Positions 1 to 10,584 are shown, numbered from the stretch's first letter. The stretch is DNA of 64,000 nt from Paractinoplanes ferrugineus (GCF_016862195.1 NZ_BOMM01000011.1:1-64000); one strand, 5' to 3'. Numbers and translations: made by a program. The notes: generated by a model not told the origin, from the sequence alone.

Positions 1-90
1 GCAAGCCGGGGCGAGGTCGCAAGCCGGGGCGTGGTCGCAAGCCGGGGCGTGGTCGCAAGCCGGGGCGTGGTCGCAAGCCGGGGCGTGGTC
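1..90. repeat. Five tandem copies of an 18-bp repeat
   Basis: The unit GCAAGCCGGGGCGTGGTC occurs five times head to tail; the first copy has one change (GAGGTC for GTGGTC). The array touches the window edge, so it probably continues to the left. The unit length is a multiple of three, but no credible gene contains it within the window. The near-identity of the copies suggests recent slippage expansion. Confidence 0.9.
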
Positions 91-389
91 GCGGCCTAGA
101 GCTGGCAGGTGGCCCGGCGGCCCGCGTGTGGCGTGAACTGGGAGCCGCAGCGCGACAGGTGGCCAGAGGGAAAGCAGCAGGTAGCCGGTTTGGCAAACCT
201 AGGCGCCAGCGGCCTGGCTGAGGGGCTGGACTGGCCGCCGGCAGACAGCGCGAGGTGCTCCGAGCACCCCGTTCCTGGACAGGCGGCCCAGGACGACCGT
301 CCTAGGCAGGCGGCCCCGCGCACGCCGATCCCAGGCAAGCGGTCCGGCGAGTGCGGGCGTGGCAGGAGGGGGGGAGGGTGGGGCGGAAC
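91..389. other. Intergenic stretch downstream of rdgB
   Basis: I see no recognisable gene here. The small open frames on both strands resemble no known protein. At 368-383 the + strand has G-runs of 7, 3 and 4 separated by single bases, which could form a G-quadruplex just beyond the rdgB stop. A short inverted repeat, GGTGCTCCGAGCACC, lies near 254-268. Either could help end the leftward rph-rdgB transcript. Confidence 0.4.
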
Positions 390-1001
390 CTAGGGGAGTT
401 CCTTGGCGATGACTTTGGAGAGCTCGCGGAGGGCTTTGCCACGGTGGCTGATCGCGTCTTTTTCGGGTGGGGAGAGTTCGGCGTTGGTGCGGTCCTGGCC
501 GTCGCCGAGGAAGACGGGGTCGTAGCCGAAGCCGCCGGCGCCGCGGCGGGCGCGGAGGATCTGGCCGCGCTGTTTGCCTTCGACCAGGTGTTCGCGGCCG
601 TTGGGGAGGACCAGGGCGGCGGCGCAGACGAAGGCGCCGCCGCGCTGCTCGTCGGAAACGTCGGAGATCTGGGCCAGCAGCAGGTCGAGGTTGGCGGGGT
701 CGTCGCCGTGGCGGCCGGACCAACGAGCGCTGAACACGCCGGGCATGCCGTTGAGAGCGTCGACCGCGATGCCGGAGTCGTCGGCGACCGTGGGCAGGCC
801 GGTGCGCTTGGCGCCCTCGCGGGCCTTGATCAGGGCATTTTCGCCGAAGGTCAGGCCGGTTTCGGGGACGTCCGGGTAATCCTCGAAGTCGGTCAGGCCG
901 ATCAGCTGGATGCGGTCGGTGCCCAGGGCCTGGTCGAGGATGCGCTGGAGCTCGGCAAGCTTCTTCTTGTTGGCCGTGGCCAGCAGCAGTTTGGCGCTCA
1001 T
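390..1001 (-). CDS. rdgB: RdgB/HAM1-family non-canonical purine NTP pyrophosphatase
   Basis: This cytosolic house-cleaning enzyme hydrolyses dITP, ITP and XTP to the monophosphates so that deaminated purines are not built into nucleic acids. The 203-residue product opens with [18 protein letters not shown], the family T/S-x-N-x-x-K nucleotide-binding motif. It also contains [39 protein letters not shown] and SHRGKAL in family order. I chose the ATG at 1001 because the family begins exactly there and because it overlaps the rph stop in an ATGA arrangement. The two genes therefore form a translationally coupled operon, as in mycobacteria. Confidence 0.97.
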   Translation of the reverse strand: MSAKLLLATANKKKLAELQRILDQALGTDRIQLIGLTDFEDYPDVPETGLTFGENALIKAREGAKRTGLPTVADDSGIAVDALNGMPGVFSARWSGRHGDDPANLDLLLAQISDVSDEQRGGAFVCAAALVLPNGREHLVEGKQRGQILRARRGAGGFGYDPVFLGDGQDRTNAELSPPEKDAISHRGKALRELSKVIAKELP

Positions 1002-1726
1002 GCGGCCAGCGCCTTCCGCTGGGCGGCGGCCAACTCGGCGCAACCGAGGACGCCGAGGTCGAGCAGGGCGTCCATCTGGTCGCGGCGGAACACGCCGTTT
1101 TCCCCGGTGCCCTGCACCTCGACGAAGTCGCCGTCGCCGGTGCACACCACGTTCATGTCGACCTCGGCGGCGACGTCTTCCAGATACATCAGGTCGAGGC
1201 GGGGCTCGCCGTCGACGATGCCGACGCTGACCGCCTGGATCGAGCGGTGCATGACCTTTTCCACCTTGCCGGCCAGCGACTTGCGGTCGGCCAACCAATT
1301 GACCGAGTCGTGGAGCGCGACGTAGGCCCCGGTGATGGCGGCCGTGCGGGTGCCGCCGTCGGCCTGGAGCACGTCGCAGTCGAGCACGATCGAGTTCTCG
1401 CCGAGCGCCTTGAGGTCGATGCAGGCCCGCAGGCTGCGACCGATCAGCCGGGAGATCTCGTGGGTGCGGCCGCCGACCTTGCCCTTGATGCTCTCCCGGT
1501 CACCACGGGTGTTGGTGGCGCGGGGCAGCATCGAATATTCGGCGGTGACCCAGCCGAGGCCCGAGCCCTTGCGCCAGCGCGGCACCCCCTCGGTGACGCT
1601 GGCGGTGCAGAGCACCCGGGTGTTGCCGAACTCGACGAGCACCGACCCCTCCGGGTGGATGCTCCACTTCCGGCTGAGGGTGACAGGGCGTAGCTGGTCG
1701 GCCGCTCGGCCGTCGGGTCGTGCCAT
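998..1726 (-). CDS. rph: Ribonuclease PH
   Basis: This phosphorolytic 3'-5' exoribonuclease trims the 3' ends of tRNA precursors using inorganic phosphate. The 242-residue product has the family length and conserved blocks: [28 protein letters not shown] near the N terminus, [32 protein letters not shown] (phosphate-binding arginines) and [24 protein letters not shown]. It overlaps rdgB by 4 bp. The ATG at 1726 fits the family N terminus. The pairing with rdgB and the nearby beta-lactamase-fold gene repeats the M. tuberculosis order Rv1339-rphA-Rv1341. Confidence 0.98.
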   Translation of the reverse strand: MARPDGRAADQLRPVTLSRKWSIHPEGSVLVEFGNTRVLCTASVTEGVPRWRKGSGLGWVTAEYSMLPRATNTRGDRESIKGKVGGRTHEISRLIGRSLRACIDLKALGENSIVLDCDVLQADGGTRTAAITGAYVALHDSVNWLADRKSLAGKVEKVMHRSIQAVSVGIVDGEPRLDLMYLEDVAAEVDMNVVCTGDGDFVEVQGTGENGVFRRDQMDALLDLGVLGCAELAAAQRKALAA

Positions 1727-1788
1727 GGTTCAAACCTTATTGGGTGGGGCTTCGGTTTGCTCCGTCAGGTTGTGCGGCTGTGGATAAG

Positions 1789-2955
1789 TCAGGGACGGGG
1801 GACGGCCGGACGCAGGACCGCCTGCGGCCGCGGCCGGGCGATCGTCAGCCCGAGAGGCAACGCACCGTGTGCCCGCAGGAAGCCGTCGACCGCCTGCTGC
1901 CAGCCGAATCCCTCGGCGCGCTCGCGAGCGGCCCGGCGGCGCTCCGGCTCCGGTCGCTCCATCAGCAGGCGGATGCCCGCGGCGAACGCTTCCGGGGTGC
2001 CGGGCACGGCCACTCCCGCGCCGCCGACCACCTCGGGCAGCGCGCTGCTCTCGTTGACGACCACCGGCGTACCGCAAGCAAGGGCCTCCAGCGCCGCCAA
2101 GCCGAACGTCTCCACCGGGCCCGGTGAAACGACGACATCGGCGCTTGCCATCAGCGCCGCGACCGCGGAGCGGTCGGCGATGTGCCCGGCGAACCGCACC
2201 GGGAGCCGGGCCGCCCGGTAGGCGAGCGCCGCCCGGCGCCGGCCGTCACCGGCGACCGCGAGCACCGCCGGTACCTTGCCGTTGCGCAACGCGGCGATCG
2301 AGTCGACCGCCAGCTCGGGGCGCTTGGCCGCGGAGAGCCGGCCGCAGAACGCGACGAGCAGCTCGTCGGCGCGGGCATAACGGGCGCGGATGGCCGGGTC
2401 ACGGCGGGAGGGGTGGAACTCGTCGAGGTCGACGCCGAGCGGCACCTCGACCAGGTTGGGCACGCCGAGCCGGCGGAACTCGGCGGCGGCGAACGCCGTG
2501 GTGCAGACGATCGTGTCGAAGTTCTCGGCGGTGCGCCGGTTGAGCCGGTCGGCGACGTGGTCGCGCTTGGGCATGCCCCAGACGCCGAGCAGGGCGGCCA
2601 GGCTCTCGTGCGAGACCATCACCGAGCCGACGCCGCGAGCGCGCGCCCAGCCCCCGGTCCAGCGCAGCGAGGAGCGGTCGGAGACCTCGATGCGGTCGGG
2701 TTCGAGCGAGTCGAGCAGCTGGGTGAGCTCGCTGCGGCGGGTCATCACGCGGTAGCCGCCGGTGCGCGGCAGGGGCGCGCTGGGCAGCGTGATGATGCGG
2801 CCCTGGGAGGTCTGGATGTCGGAGCGCTCACGCCCGGGAACGACGAGGATCGCCTCGTGACCCGCACGCTGGTAGCCCTCGCCCAGGTTACGCAGGGCTG
2901 TCCGGAGGCCACCGGTATGCGTCGTCACGAAGTTGGCCAAGCGGACGATGCGCAT
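1789..2955 (-). CDS. GT4-family glycosyltransferase
   Basis: This 388-residue GT-B glycosyltransferase probably moves a sugar from an NDP-sugar to a lipid, glycan or small molecule at the cytoplasmic membrane face. The N terminus (MRIVRLANFVTTHTGGLRTA) is the acceptor-side Rossmann start with its glycine loop. The C-terminal half has VVSPGPVETFGLAALEALACGTPVV, the E-x7-E donor motif of GT4 enzymes. There is no signal peptide or transmembrane segment. It sits between the phosphodiesterase-like gene and rph, positions that are adjacent in mycobacteria, so it is an insertion relative to that order. The donor and acceptor cannot be told from sequence. Confidence 0.85.
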   Translation of the reverse strand: MRIVRLANFVTTHTGGLRTALRNLGEGYQRAGHEAILVVPGRERSDIQTSQGRIITLPSAPLPRTGGYRVMTRRSELTQLLDSLEPDRIEVSDRSSLRWTGGWARARGVGSVMVSHESLAALLGVWGMPKRDHVADRLNRRTAENFDTIVCTTAFAAAEFRRLGVPNLVEVPLGVDLDEFHPSRRDPAIRARYARADELLVAFCGRLSAAKRPELAVDSIAALRNGKVPAVLAVAGDGRRRAALAYRAARLPVRFAGHIADRSAVAALMASADVVVSPGPVETFGLAALEALACGTPVVVNESSALPEVVGGAGVAVPGTPEAFAAGIRLLMERPEPERRRAARERAEGFGWQQAVDGFLRAHGALPLGLTIARPRPQAVLRPAVPRP

Positions 2956-3022
2956 GCATCAACTCCAAGATCACGATCCGGTGGTGCAACGGCTACGCAG
3001 CCCCCGCCCCCCGGTTCAGGCC

Positions 3023-3769
3023 CTAGAGATCGTACCGGGCGCCAGGTCTGACTACCTCAACCGGGCCGGTAAAGGCCGCGGTGGCCGCATCCACAATAGA
3101 TGCCTCAGAGAACCACGCAGGTATCAAATGGGTCAGCAAAAGCCGCCCGACATCGGCTTTGGTAGCCGCCTCGCCCGCTTCGCCGCCGGTCAGGTGCAGT
3201 CCGGGTGGATTGTCCACACCGTCGAGGTAACTCGCCTCACACAGGAAAAGGTCGGCGCCGGTGGCCAGCCGCAACAGGGCCTCGCACGGCGCGGTGTCCG
3301 ACGAATAAGCGAGGACGCGGCCGGCGTGCTCCACGCGTACGCCAAAGGTCTCGATCGGATGATTGACCCGGTCCACGGTGATCGTGAACGGCCCGAGCGG
3401 GAAAGTGCCCGGCTGCAGACCGTAGAAGGTGTAGACGTCGTCGAGAGGTTCATTCTCCGAGCTGTACGCCGCCGCGATCCGCTCCGAGGCACCGAGCGGG
3501 GCGTAGACCGGAATGGGCGGGCGGGCACCGCTCGGGTCGTACCGCCGGACCACGATGTAGGTGCAGGCGTCCAGCATGTGGTCGCAGTGCAGGTGAGTCA
3601 GGATGATCGCGTCGATCGCGTTCATGTCGGTGTATCGCTGCATCGCCGACATCGAGCCGGAGCCGAAATCGATGAGAAGTCGGAAACCGCCGGCCTCGAC
3701 GAGGTAGGCGGAGCAGGCCGCCTCGGGGCCGGGAAAACTGCCGGCACAGCCGAGAACGGTCAGTCGCAT
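3023..3769 (-). CDS. Beta-lactamase-fold hydrolase, Rv1339 cAMP-phosphodiesterase type
   Basis: The 248-residue protein has the metallo-beta-lactamase signature THLHCDHMLD near residue 60, an aspartate-containing YSSDTAP strand near 150, and a late LLLTHLIP histidine strand, so two metal ions should bind. The opening MRLTVLGCAGSFPGPEAACSAYL matches the Rv1339 group, reported as an atypical class II cyclic-nucleotide phosphodiesterase. That activity is a family inference; a related RNase Z-like role is possible. The position two genes from rph and near cysM matches M. tuberculosis, which supports orthology. Confidence 0.85.
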   Translation of the reverse strand: MRLTVLGCAGSFPGPEAACSAYLVEAGGFRLLIDFGSGSMSAMQRYTDMNAIDAIILTHLHCDHMLDACTYIVVRRYDPSGARPPIPVYAPLGASERIAAAYSSENEPLDDVYTFYGLQPGTFPLGPFTITVDRVNHPIETFGVRVEHAGRVLAYSSDTAPCEALLRLATGADLFLCEASYLDGVDNPPGLHLTGGEAGEAATKADVGRLLLTHLIPAWFSEASIVDAATAAFTGPVEVVRPGARYDL

Positions 3770-3899
3770 GCGGGTCCCTCTGGCTCACGCTGGGTCGTCC
3801 ACGCCCCGCTGGACCGGTCCGTGCCAGTCTCGTCAGACCAGTCAATCACGGAGCGAAGCGTACTTCGCGACCTGCGCGGGAGATAAACGTCTGATCGAT

Positions 3900-3917
3900 T
3901 TGTCGCTAAATCGACAA
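3900..3917. promoter_or_regulatory. Inverted repeat TTGTCG-N6-CGACAA, candidate operator
   Basis: The perfect hexamer inverted repeat TTGTCGCTAAATCGACAA lies between the divergent phosphodiesterase-like gene and the small membrane-protein gene. A near-identical element (TGTCGCTAATCCGACA) lies at 36581-36596, upstream of the beta-family gene. Shared sequence, including the CTAA spacer, suggests a common regulator. No matching factor can be named. Confidence 0.5.
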
Positions 3918-4029
3918 CGTACATCACACCACCCGTGACCTCGGTCATTAGCGCTTTTGCCGTTACGTCCGGTGAGTCGTTCGCGTTGCACAAAGTGATG
4001 ACTACTGGGACGTACGGGACGGAGGCCGT

Positions 4030-5722
<1,693 letters not shown>

Positions 5723-5780
5723 GTCGGTGAATGCTCCTGAGTAAGGGTCGAACAACGGACGAGGATCTACGCGAATGTCG

Positions 5781-5849
5781 TCAGCGACACTCGTAGACCA
5801 CCGACACGGGGCTCTGCCCGAACATGTAGGACTGCACGCTCGCACTCAC
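5781..5849 (-). CDS. Candidate 22-residue ORF between mec and cysO
   Basis: A GTG overlaps the mec TGA (GTGA) and opens a 22-codon frame that starts MSASVQSYMF and ends VVYECR before TGA. The overlap favours translational coupling. It has one cysteine, second from the end. Mycobacterial cysteine genes are known to be controlled by short cysteine-rich leader ORFs, so a sensing role is imaginable, but a single Cys is weak evidence. A chance frame is the alternative; conservation in related genomes would decide. Confidence 0.4.
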   Translation of the reverse strand: MSASVQSYMFGQSPVSVVYECR

Positions 5850-6268
5850 GCGTCTACCTTCGCATCCACGATGTCGACCTTTTCCTCGGTGACTACACCG
5901 TCCACGATGCGGAACGACCGGAACTCGTCGACACCCGGGTCGCGCGTGGAAACCAGCACATAGTGTGCCCCGGGCTCACCGGCGAGGTTGATGTCCGTCC
6001 GGGACGGGAAGGCCTCGGTGGCCGTGTGCGAGTGGTAGATGACGACCGGTTCCTCGTCGTTGTCGTCCATCTCGCGCCACACCCTGAGGTGTTCCATGGA
6101 GTCGAACTGGTAGAACGTCTGCGACCGGGCGGAGTTGTCCATCGGGATGAACCGGGTGGGAGCGTCACTGCCGGCCGGGCCCGCGATCACACCACAGGCC
6201 TCGTCGGGGTGGTCCCGCCGAGCGTGGGCGAAGATCGCATCAACGATCGCCCGATCGATAGTCAGCAC
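5846..6268 (-). CDS. mec: JAMM/MPN+ zinc metallopeptidase Mec, CysO-cysteine peptidase
   Basis: Mec releases cysteine from the CysO-cysteine adduct that CysM forms. The 140-residue product contains the full JAMM motif: Glu23 in DEACGV, His79-Ser-His81 in IYHSHT, then Ser89 and Asp92 (SRTD). The GTG at 6268 gives MLTIDRAIVDAIFAHARRDHPDE, the usual N terminus. The sequence further upstream in the same frame is not family-like. It is the first gene of mec-(small ORF)-cysO-cysM and follows aosR by 53 bp. Because CysO here has a tail after Gly-Gly, Mec may also mature that precursor, as QbsD does for QbsE. Confidence 0.95.
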   Translation of the reverse strand: MLTIDRAIVDAIFAHARRDHPDEACGVIAGPAGSDAPTRFIPMDNSARSQTFYQFDSMEHLRVWREMDDNDEEPVVIYHSHTATEAFPSRTDINLAGEPGAHYVLVSTRDPGVDEFRSFRIVDGVVTEEKVDIVDAKVDA

Positions 6269-6321
6269 GCTGTTCACATTACCGTGAGATTTCCGTGCTC
6301 CGAGTATGGCCGTGGCCACAC

Positions 6322-6822
6322 TCAGTCGATCTCCGGCAGTGCGTTCAGCAGCGACTCCTGCAGATAGCCGAGGTAGGCGTAGACGCTCAGCTGGAAGACC
6401 CGGCTCGAGCCCGGATCCTGCACGACGGCCGTCTCCAACTCCTCGGACAGGTCCGTCTCGGCGGTGATGTCGAGCCGGGTGCCCATCGCGAGGCGCGCGT
6501 CGTTGATGGCGCGCAGCCACGCCTCGGCGGCCTCGCCGTCCAGGCGTACCTCACCCTCGTCGCCGTCCGGCAGGGCCGCGAGAATCGCGCCCGCCTGATC
6601 GATCTTCCCGGTCTTCAGGTCCCCCTCGGTGTAGAGGCGGAACTCGGCCGAGTCGTCGGGGCGATCCGGATAGATGTCCGGGAAGAGCCGGGACACCACC
6701 GGGTCGGTGTGGTCCATCCCGTCGGTCAGCAGGCCGACCACCTCGCCGGCGACCTTGCGCAGCACGCGCACCTCGTCAATGGCGAAGGTGGCCACGCACT
6801 GGCTGCCGTTGCGTCGGAACAT
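6322..6822 (-). CDS. aosR: DUF2017 protein, AosR-type oxidative-stress regulator
   Basis: The 166-residue product starts MFRRNGSQCVATFAIDEVRVLRKVAGEVVGLL, a typical DUF2017 N terminus, and ends with a helical FQLSVYAYLGYLQESLLNAL. The M. tuberculosis orthologue Rv1332 is reported as AosR, a redox-responsive regulator that works with SigH to raise mec-cysO-cysM expression. Orthology rests on family plus identical position between clpS and mec. Only one cysteine (Cys9) is visible, so a disulfide switch would have to be intermolecular. Confidence 0.88.
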   Translation of the reverse strand: MFRRNGSQCVATFAIDEVRVLRKVAGEVVGLLTDGMDHTDPVVSRLFPDIYPDRPDDSAEFRLYTEGDLKTGKIDQAGAILAALPDGDEGEVRLDGEAAEAWLRAINDARLAMGTRLDITAETDLSEELETAVVQDPGSSRVFQLSVYAYLGYLQESLLNALPEID

Positions 6823-6843
6823 CTGCCCTCTCCCGCGGATTGC

Positions 6844-7134
6844 TCAGGCCCGGTCAACCGTCGCCCAGAGACCGTATCCGTGCAGCTGGTTGGCGTCCAT
6901 CTCCATGCGCTCCCGCGCGCCGGAGGACACCACCGCCTTGCCCTTCGTGTGCACGTCGAGCATCAGCTGCTCGGCACGCTCCTTGCTGTAGCCGAACAAC
7001 TTCTGGAAAACATAGGTCACGTACGACATGAGATTGACGGGATCGTCCCAGACGATCGTCACCCATGGCCGATCATCGGCGGGGGCTTCCTCGATCTCCG
7101 GCGCCTCGAGCGGAGCGACCTGTGGCAACGCCAT
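6844..7134 (-). CDS. clpS: ClpS N-end-rule adaptor
   Basis: ClpS delivers proteins with bulky hydrophobic N termini to the Clp protease. The 96-residue product has [46 protein letters not shown], including the DDPVN substrate-binding segment and the MLDVHTKG helix. About 20 flexible, acidic N-terminal residues precede the core, as is usual. It ends 21 bp before aosR and appears to lead the leftward stress/cysteine operon. pncB is divergent, leaving a 104-bp shared promoter region. Confidence 0.96.
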   Translation of the reverse strand: MALPQVAPLEAPEIEEAPADDRPWVTIVWDDPVNLMSYVTYVFQKLFGYSKERAEQLMLDVHTKGKAVVSSGARERMEMDANQLHGYGLWATVDRA

Positions 7135-7238
7135 GCCCCCATGTTGCCACCGGTTTTGCGCGATCGGTGAACCGGAACGCCGAACCGCAGGTCAGGGCGC
7201 CGTTAGTAAGGGGCAGGAACGCGCAATAGGGTGAGGGG

Positions 7239-8525
7239 GTGAACTCCTTCGCCCCCGCGTTGATGACCGACCAGTACGAGCTGACCATGGTCAGCGCCGC
7301 GCTGAAGGACGGGACCGCCGACCGCCGCTGCGTGTTCGAGGTCTTCGCCCGCCGGCTGCCCACCGGCCGGCGCTACGGCGTCGTGGCGGGGCCCGGGCGG
7401 CTCATGGAGCTCCTGCGCGACTTCCGCTTCCGCGACGAGGACATCGACTTCCTGCGCCGGGCGCAGATCGTCGACGAGAGCACCGCGGCCTGGCTGGCGG
7501 CTTATCGATTCACCGGCGACATCGACGGGTACGCCGAGGGAGAGCTCTTCTTCCCGGGGTCCCCGATCATGACGGTCTCGGGCACCTTCGCCGAGTGCGT
7601 GATCCTCGAGACGCTCATCCTGTCGGTGCTCAACCACGACTGCGCGATCGCCACCGGGGCGGCCCGCATGGTCACCGCGGCGCGCGGACGCCCGATCATC
7701 GAGATGGGCTCCCGGCGTACGCATGAGGACGCCGCCATCGCCGCCGCCCGCGCCGCCTACCTCGCGGGTTTCGCCTCCACCTCGAATCTCGCGGCCGGCA
7801 TGCGGTACGGCATTCCCACCACCGGAACCTCGGCGCACGCGTTCACGCTGCTGCACGACAACGAGCCGGCCGCCTTCGCCTCGCAGGTGGCGGCGCTCGG
7901 GAAGAACACCACGCTGCTGGTCGACACCTACGACATCGCCCAGGGCATCCGCAACGCCATCGCGGTGGCCGGCCCCGACCTGCGCGCCGTCCGGATCGAC
8001 TCGGGCGACCTGTCGGTGCTGGCCCAGCACTCGCGCGAACTGCTCGACTCGCTGGGCGCGACCGAGACCAAGATCATCGTTTCCGGTGACATGGACGAGT
8101 ACGCGATCGCCACCCTCGCCGCCGAGCCGGTCGACATGTACGGCGCCGGCACGGCGGTGGTCACCGGTTCCGGGGCGCCCACCGCCGGCCTGGTCTACAA
8201 ATTGGTCGAGGTCGAGGGCAAACCGGTCGTCAAGCGGTCGGAGAACAAGGCGACGGTCGGTGGCCGCAAGACCGCCGTACGCCGGCACAAGCCGACCGGC
8301 ACCGCCACCGAGGAGATCATCGTCTCCCAGGGGGTCCCCGACCACATGGCCAACGACCGGCTGCTGCAGCGCTCGTTCGTGGCCGGTGGCGAGGTCGTCG
8401 ACCGGTCCACGCTTGCCGACTCGCGCGAGCACCTGCGCCAGTGCCTGATCTCGATCCCGTGGGAGGGCCTGAAGCTCTCGGCCGGCGACCCGGCCATCCC
8501 CGTCACCATCGTCCCGACCGCATAG
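7239..8525 (+). CDS. pncB: Nicotinate phosphoribosyltransferase
   Basis: This enzyme makes nicotinate mononucleotide from nicotinate and PRPP in NAD salvage. The 428-residue product begins MNSFAPALMTDQYELTMVSAALKDG, typical of the family, with EMGSRRTHEDAAIAAARAAYLAGFASTSN, GTSAHAFT (active-site His), VRIDSGDLSVLA and GAGTAVVTG phosphate-binding segments. The start is GTG in GGGGGTGAAC. pncA follows after 10 bp, so both steps of nicotinamide salvage are encoded together. The divergence from clpS matches M. tuberculosis. Confidence 0.96.
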   Translation: MNSFAPALMTDQYELTMVSAALKDGTADRRCVFEVFARRLPTGRRYGVVAGPGRLMELLRDFRFRDEDIDFLRRAQIVDESTAAWLAAYRFTGDIDGYAEGELFFPGSPIMTVSGTFAECVILETLILSVLNHDCAIATGAARMVTAARGRPIIEMGSRRTHEDAAIAAARAAYLAGFASTSNLAAGMRYGIPTTGTSAHAFTLLHDNEPAAFASQVAALGKNTTLLVDTYDIAQGIRNAIAVAGPDLRAVRIDSGDLSVLAQHSRELLDSLGATETKIIVSGDMDEYAIATLAAEPVDMYGAGTAVVTGSGAPTAGLVYKLVEVEGKPVVKRSENKATVGGRKTAVRRHKPTGTATEEIIVSQGVPDHMANDRLLQRSFVAGGEVVDRSTLADSREHLRQCLISIPWEGLKLSAGDPAIPVTIVPTA

Positions 8526-8535
8526 GGGTCTTCTC

Positions 8536-9111
8536 GTGGCACGTGCGCTGATCATCGTCGACGTTCAGAACGACTTCTGTGAGGGTGGCTCGCTCGCGGT
8601 CACCGGCGGGGCCGCGGTCGCCGCCTCGATCTCCGAGATCCTGCAAGCCGAGTCCGGCCGCTGGGACCACGTGGTCGCCACCAAGGACTGGCACATCGAC
8701 CCAGGCAACCACTTCAGCGACCACCCCGACTACCGCGACACCTGGCCGGCGCACTGCGTGGTCGGCTCGGGCGGGGCCGATTTCCACCCGTCGCTGGTCA
8801 CCGACCGGGTCGAGGAGATCTTCCACAAGGGCGAGCACAAGGCGGCCTACTCCGGCTTCGAGGGGCACGCCCACGACGGCGCCGGGCTCGCCGACTGGCT
8901 GCGCGCTCGCGAGGTCACCGAGGTCGACGTGGTGGGCATCGCGACCGACCATTGCGTACGAGCGACCGCACTGGACGCTCGCGCCGCCGGGTTCGGCACC
9001 ACGGTCCTGCTCGACCTGACCGCGGGCGTGGCTCCCGGCACCACCGAGGCGGCGCTCGAGCAGTTCCGCGGCGCCTCGATTGAGACCACTGGCACACCGA
9101 GGGTTTCTTAG
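8536..9111 (+). CDS. pncA: Nicotinamidase (isochorismatase-like hydrolase)
   Basis: PncA deamidates nicotinamide to nicotinate, feeding the PncB step encoded just upstream. The 191-residue product has the catalytic Asp in LIIVDVQNDFCEGGSLAV, metal ligands in KDWHIDPGNHF, the catalytic Lys in FHKGEH, and the cis-peptide plus nucleophile in VVGIATDHCVRATALDA. All triad positions are present. The length is close to the M. tuberculosis enzyme. The GTG start follows the pncB stop by 10 bp, indicating an operon. Confidence 0.96.
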   Translation: MARALIIVDVQNDFCEGGSLAVTGGAAVAASISEILQAESGRWDHVVATKDWHIDPGNHFSDHPDYRDTWPAHCVVGSGGADFHPSLVTDRVEEIFHKGEHKAAYSGFEGHAHDGAGLADWLRAREVTEVDVVGIATDHCVRATALDARAAGFGTTVLLDLTAGVAPGTTEAALEQFRGASIETTGTPRVS

Positions 9112-9195
9112 CTTTCGCCCCTTTTTCTCCTTGGAAAGCCGTTGGTTTTCTGTCGTACCCGCAGGGCAGGATGTCGGGCGGAGGTCAGGAACCGA

Positions 9196-10584
9196 ATGCT
9201 GCTCACGCCTTACCGCGAAACACTCGCGTTGCCCCGGATCAAGTCGCTGCTGGCCGTGGCGACGCTGGCCCGCATCCCGATCGCGGCCAGTGCCGTCGTC
9301 CTGACCCTGCACGTGGTCGCCGACCTCGATCAGAACTACGCGGCCGCCGGCCTGGTCGGCGCCGCCTTCACGATCGGCGGCTCGGTCGGCGCACCGGTGA
9401 TGGGCCGGCTGATCGACCGTCGTGGCCTGCGCCCGGTCCTGGTCCTGACCACGGTGGCCGAGGTGATCTTCTGGTCGGTCGCCCAGGGCGTGCCCTACCC
9501 GGCACTGCTGATCATGGCTCTGTTCGGCGGATTCCTGGCGCTGCCCGCCTTCTCGGTGGCTCGCCAGTCGATCGCGGCACTGACCCCCGAGGCCCAGCGT
9601 CTGCCCGCCTTCGCCCTCGACTCGATCACCACCGAGCTCTCGTTCATGACGGGCCCCGCCCTGGGCGTGTTGATCGCGACCGGCCCCGGCCCCCGCGTGG
9701 CCATGCTGACCATCGGCGGCGGCATCTTCCTGTCCGGCCTCGGCCTGTGGCTGCTCAACCCACCGGTCCGCGCCGAGCACGAAACCCCCGTGGCATCCGG
9801 CGAGCGCGTTCCGCGCCGCTCGTGGCTGCGCCCCCGCTTCGTCGCCGTCCTGGCCGTCACGATGGCCGCCACCCTGGTCCTGTCCGGCACCGACGTCGCA
9901 GTCGTGGCGGTGCTGCGCGAGAGCGGCGAGGTCGGTTGGACCGGCCCGGTGATGACACTGTGGGCGCTCTACTCACTGCTGGGCGGCTTCGCCTACGGCA
10001 CGATGCGCCGCCGCCTGCCCGCGGTCAGCCTGCTCGCCCCGATGGCGGTGCTGACCATGGCGGTCGCCCTGGGCGGCGCCCACTGGTGGCTGCTGGCGTT
10101 GCTGCTGATCCCGTGCGGCGCCCTGTGCGCCCCCACCATCACGGCAAGCGCCGACGCGGCGAGCCGGATGACCCCGGCCTCAGCCCGAGGCGAGGCCATG
10201 GGCTTGCACAACTCGTCACTGACCGTCGGAGTAGCCCTGGGCGGCCCCCTCGCCGGCCTGGCCGCCGACACCTGGTCACCGGTCTGGGGTTTCGTGGCCG
10301 TCGGCGGCGTCGGAACACTGATCGCCCTGGCGGTGATCCCTGCCGAGCTGCTCCACCGCCGCTCCGCCCCAGCATCAGAGCCCGCTTCCGCCCCTTCCCC
10401 CGACGCCCCGGCCCCCGAGGTCCCGCCCGCCGTCCCCGCCGCCGGCGTCCCGGCCACCGCTGAGGTCCGGGCCACCGCTGACGTCCCGGCCGATGAGGTC
10501 CTGGCGTCCGGGACGGCTGGTCCCGCGGCCGTGATCCCCCGCCAAGCGCAGGAATCCCGCCCCAGCCCGGTCAGCCGGCACTGA
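9196..10584 (+). CDS. MFS transporter with Pro/Ala-rich C-terminal tail
   Basis: This is a roughly 12-helix major facilitator of 462 residues. The first helix region begins LPRIKSLLAVATLARIPIAASAVVLTL, and the family loop motif appears as GRLIDRRGLRPVL between helices 2 and 3. The substrate is unknown; such actinobacterial proteins are usually labelled drug or sugar exporters. The last roughly 85 residues are a low-complexity Ala/Pro/Glu/Val tail, probably cytosolic and disordered. The ATG at 9196 is preferred over an upstream TTG-type extension because the transporter homology begins there and AGGA lies 6 bases ahead. Confidence 0.88.
   Translation: MLLTPYRETLALPRIKSLLAVATLARIPIAASAVVLTLHVVADLDQNYAAAGLVGAAFTIGGSVGAPVMGRLIDRRGLRPVLVLTTVAEVIFWSVAQGVPYPALLIMALFGGFLALPAFSVARQSIAALTPEAQRLPAFALDSITTELSFMTGPALGVLIATGPGPRVAMLTIGGGIFLSGLGLWLLNPPVRAEHETPVASGERVPRRSWLRPRFVAVLAVTMAATLVLSGTDVAVVAVLRESGEVGWTGPVMTLWALYSLLGGFAYGTMRRRLPAVSLLAPMAVLTMAVALGGAHWWLLALLLIPCGALCAPTITASADAASRMTPASARGEAMGLHNSSLTVGVALGGPLAGLAADTWSPVWGFVAVGGVGTLIALAVIPAELLHRRSAPASEPASAPSPDAPAPEVPPAVPAAGVPATAEVRATADVPADEVLASGTAGPAAVIPRQAQESRPSPVSRH

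Noticed and set aside
1..90. CRISPR repeats
   Set aside because: The units are contiguous with no unique spacers.
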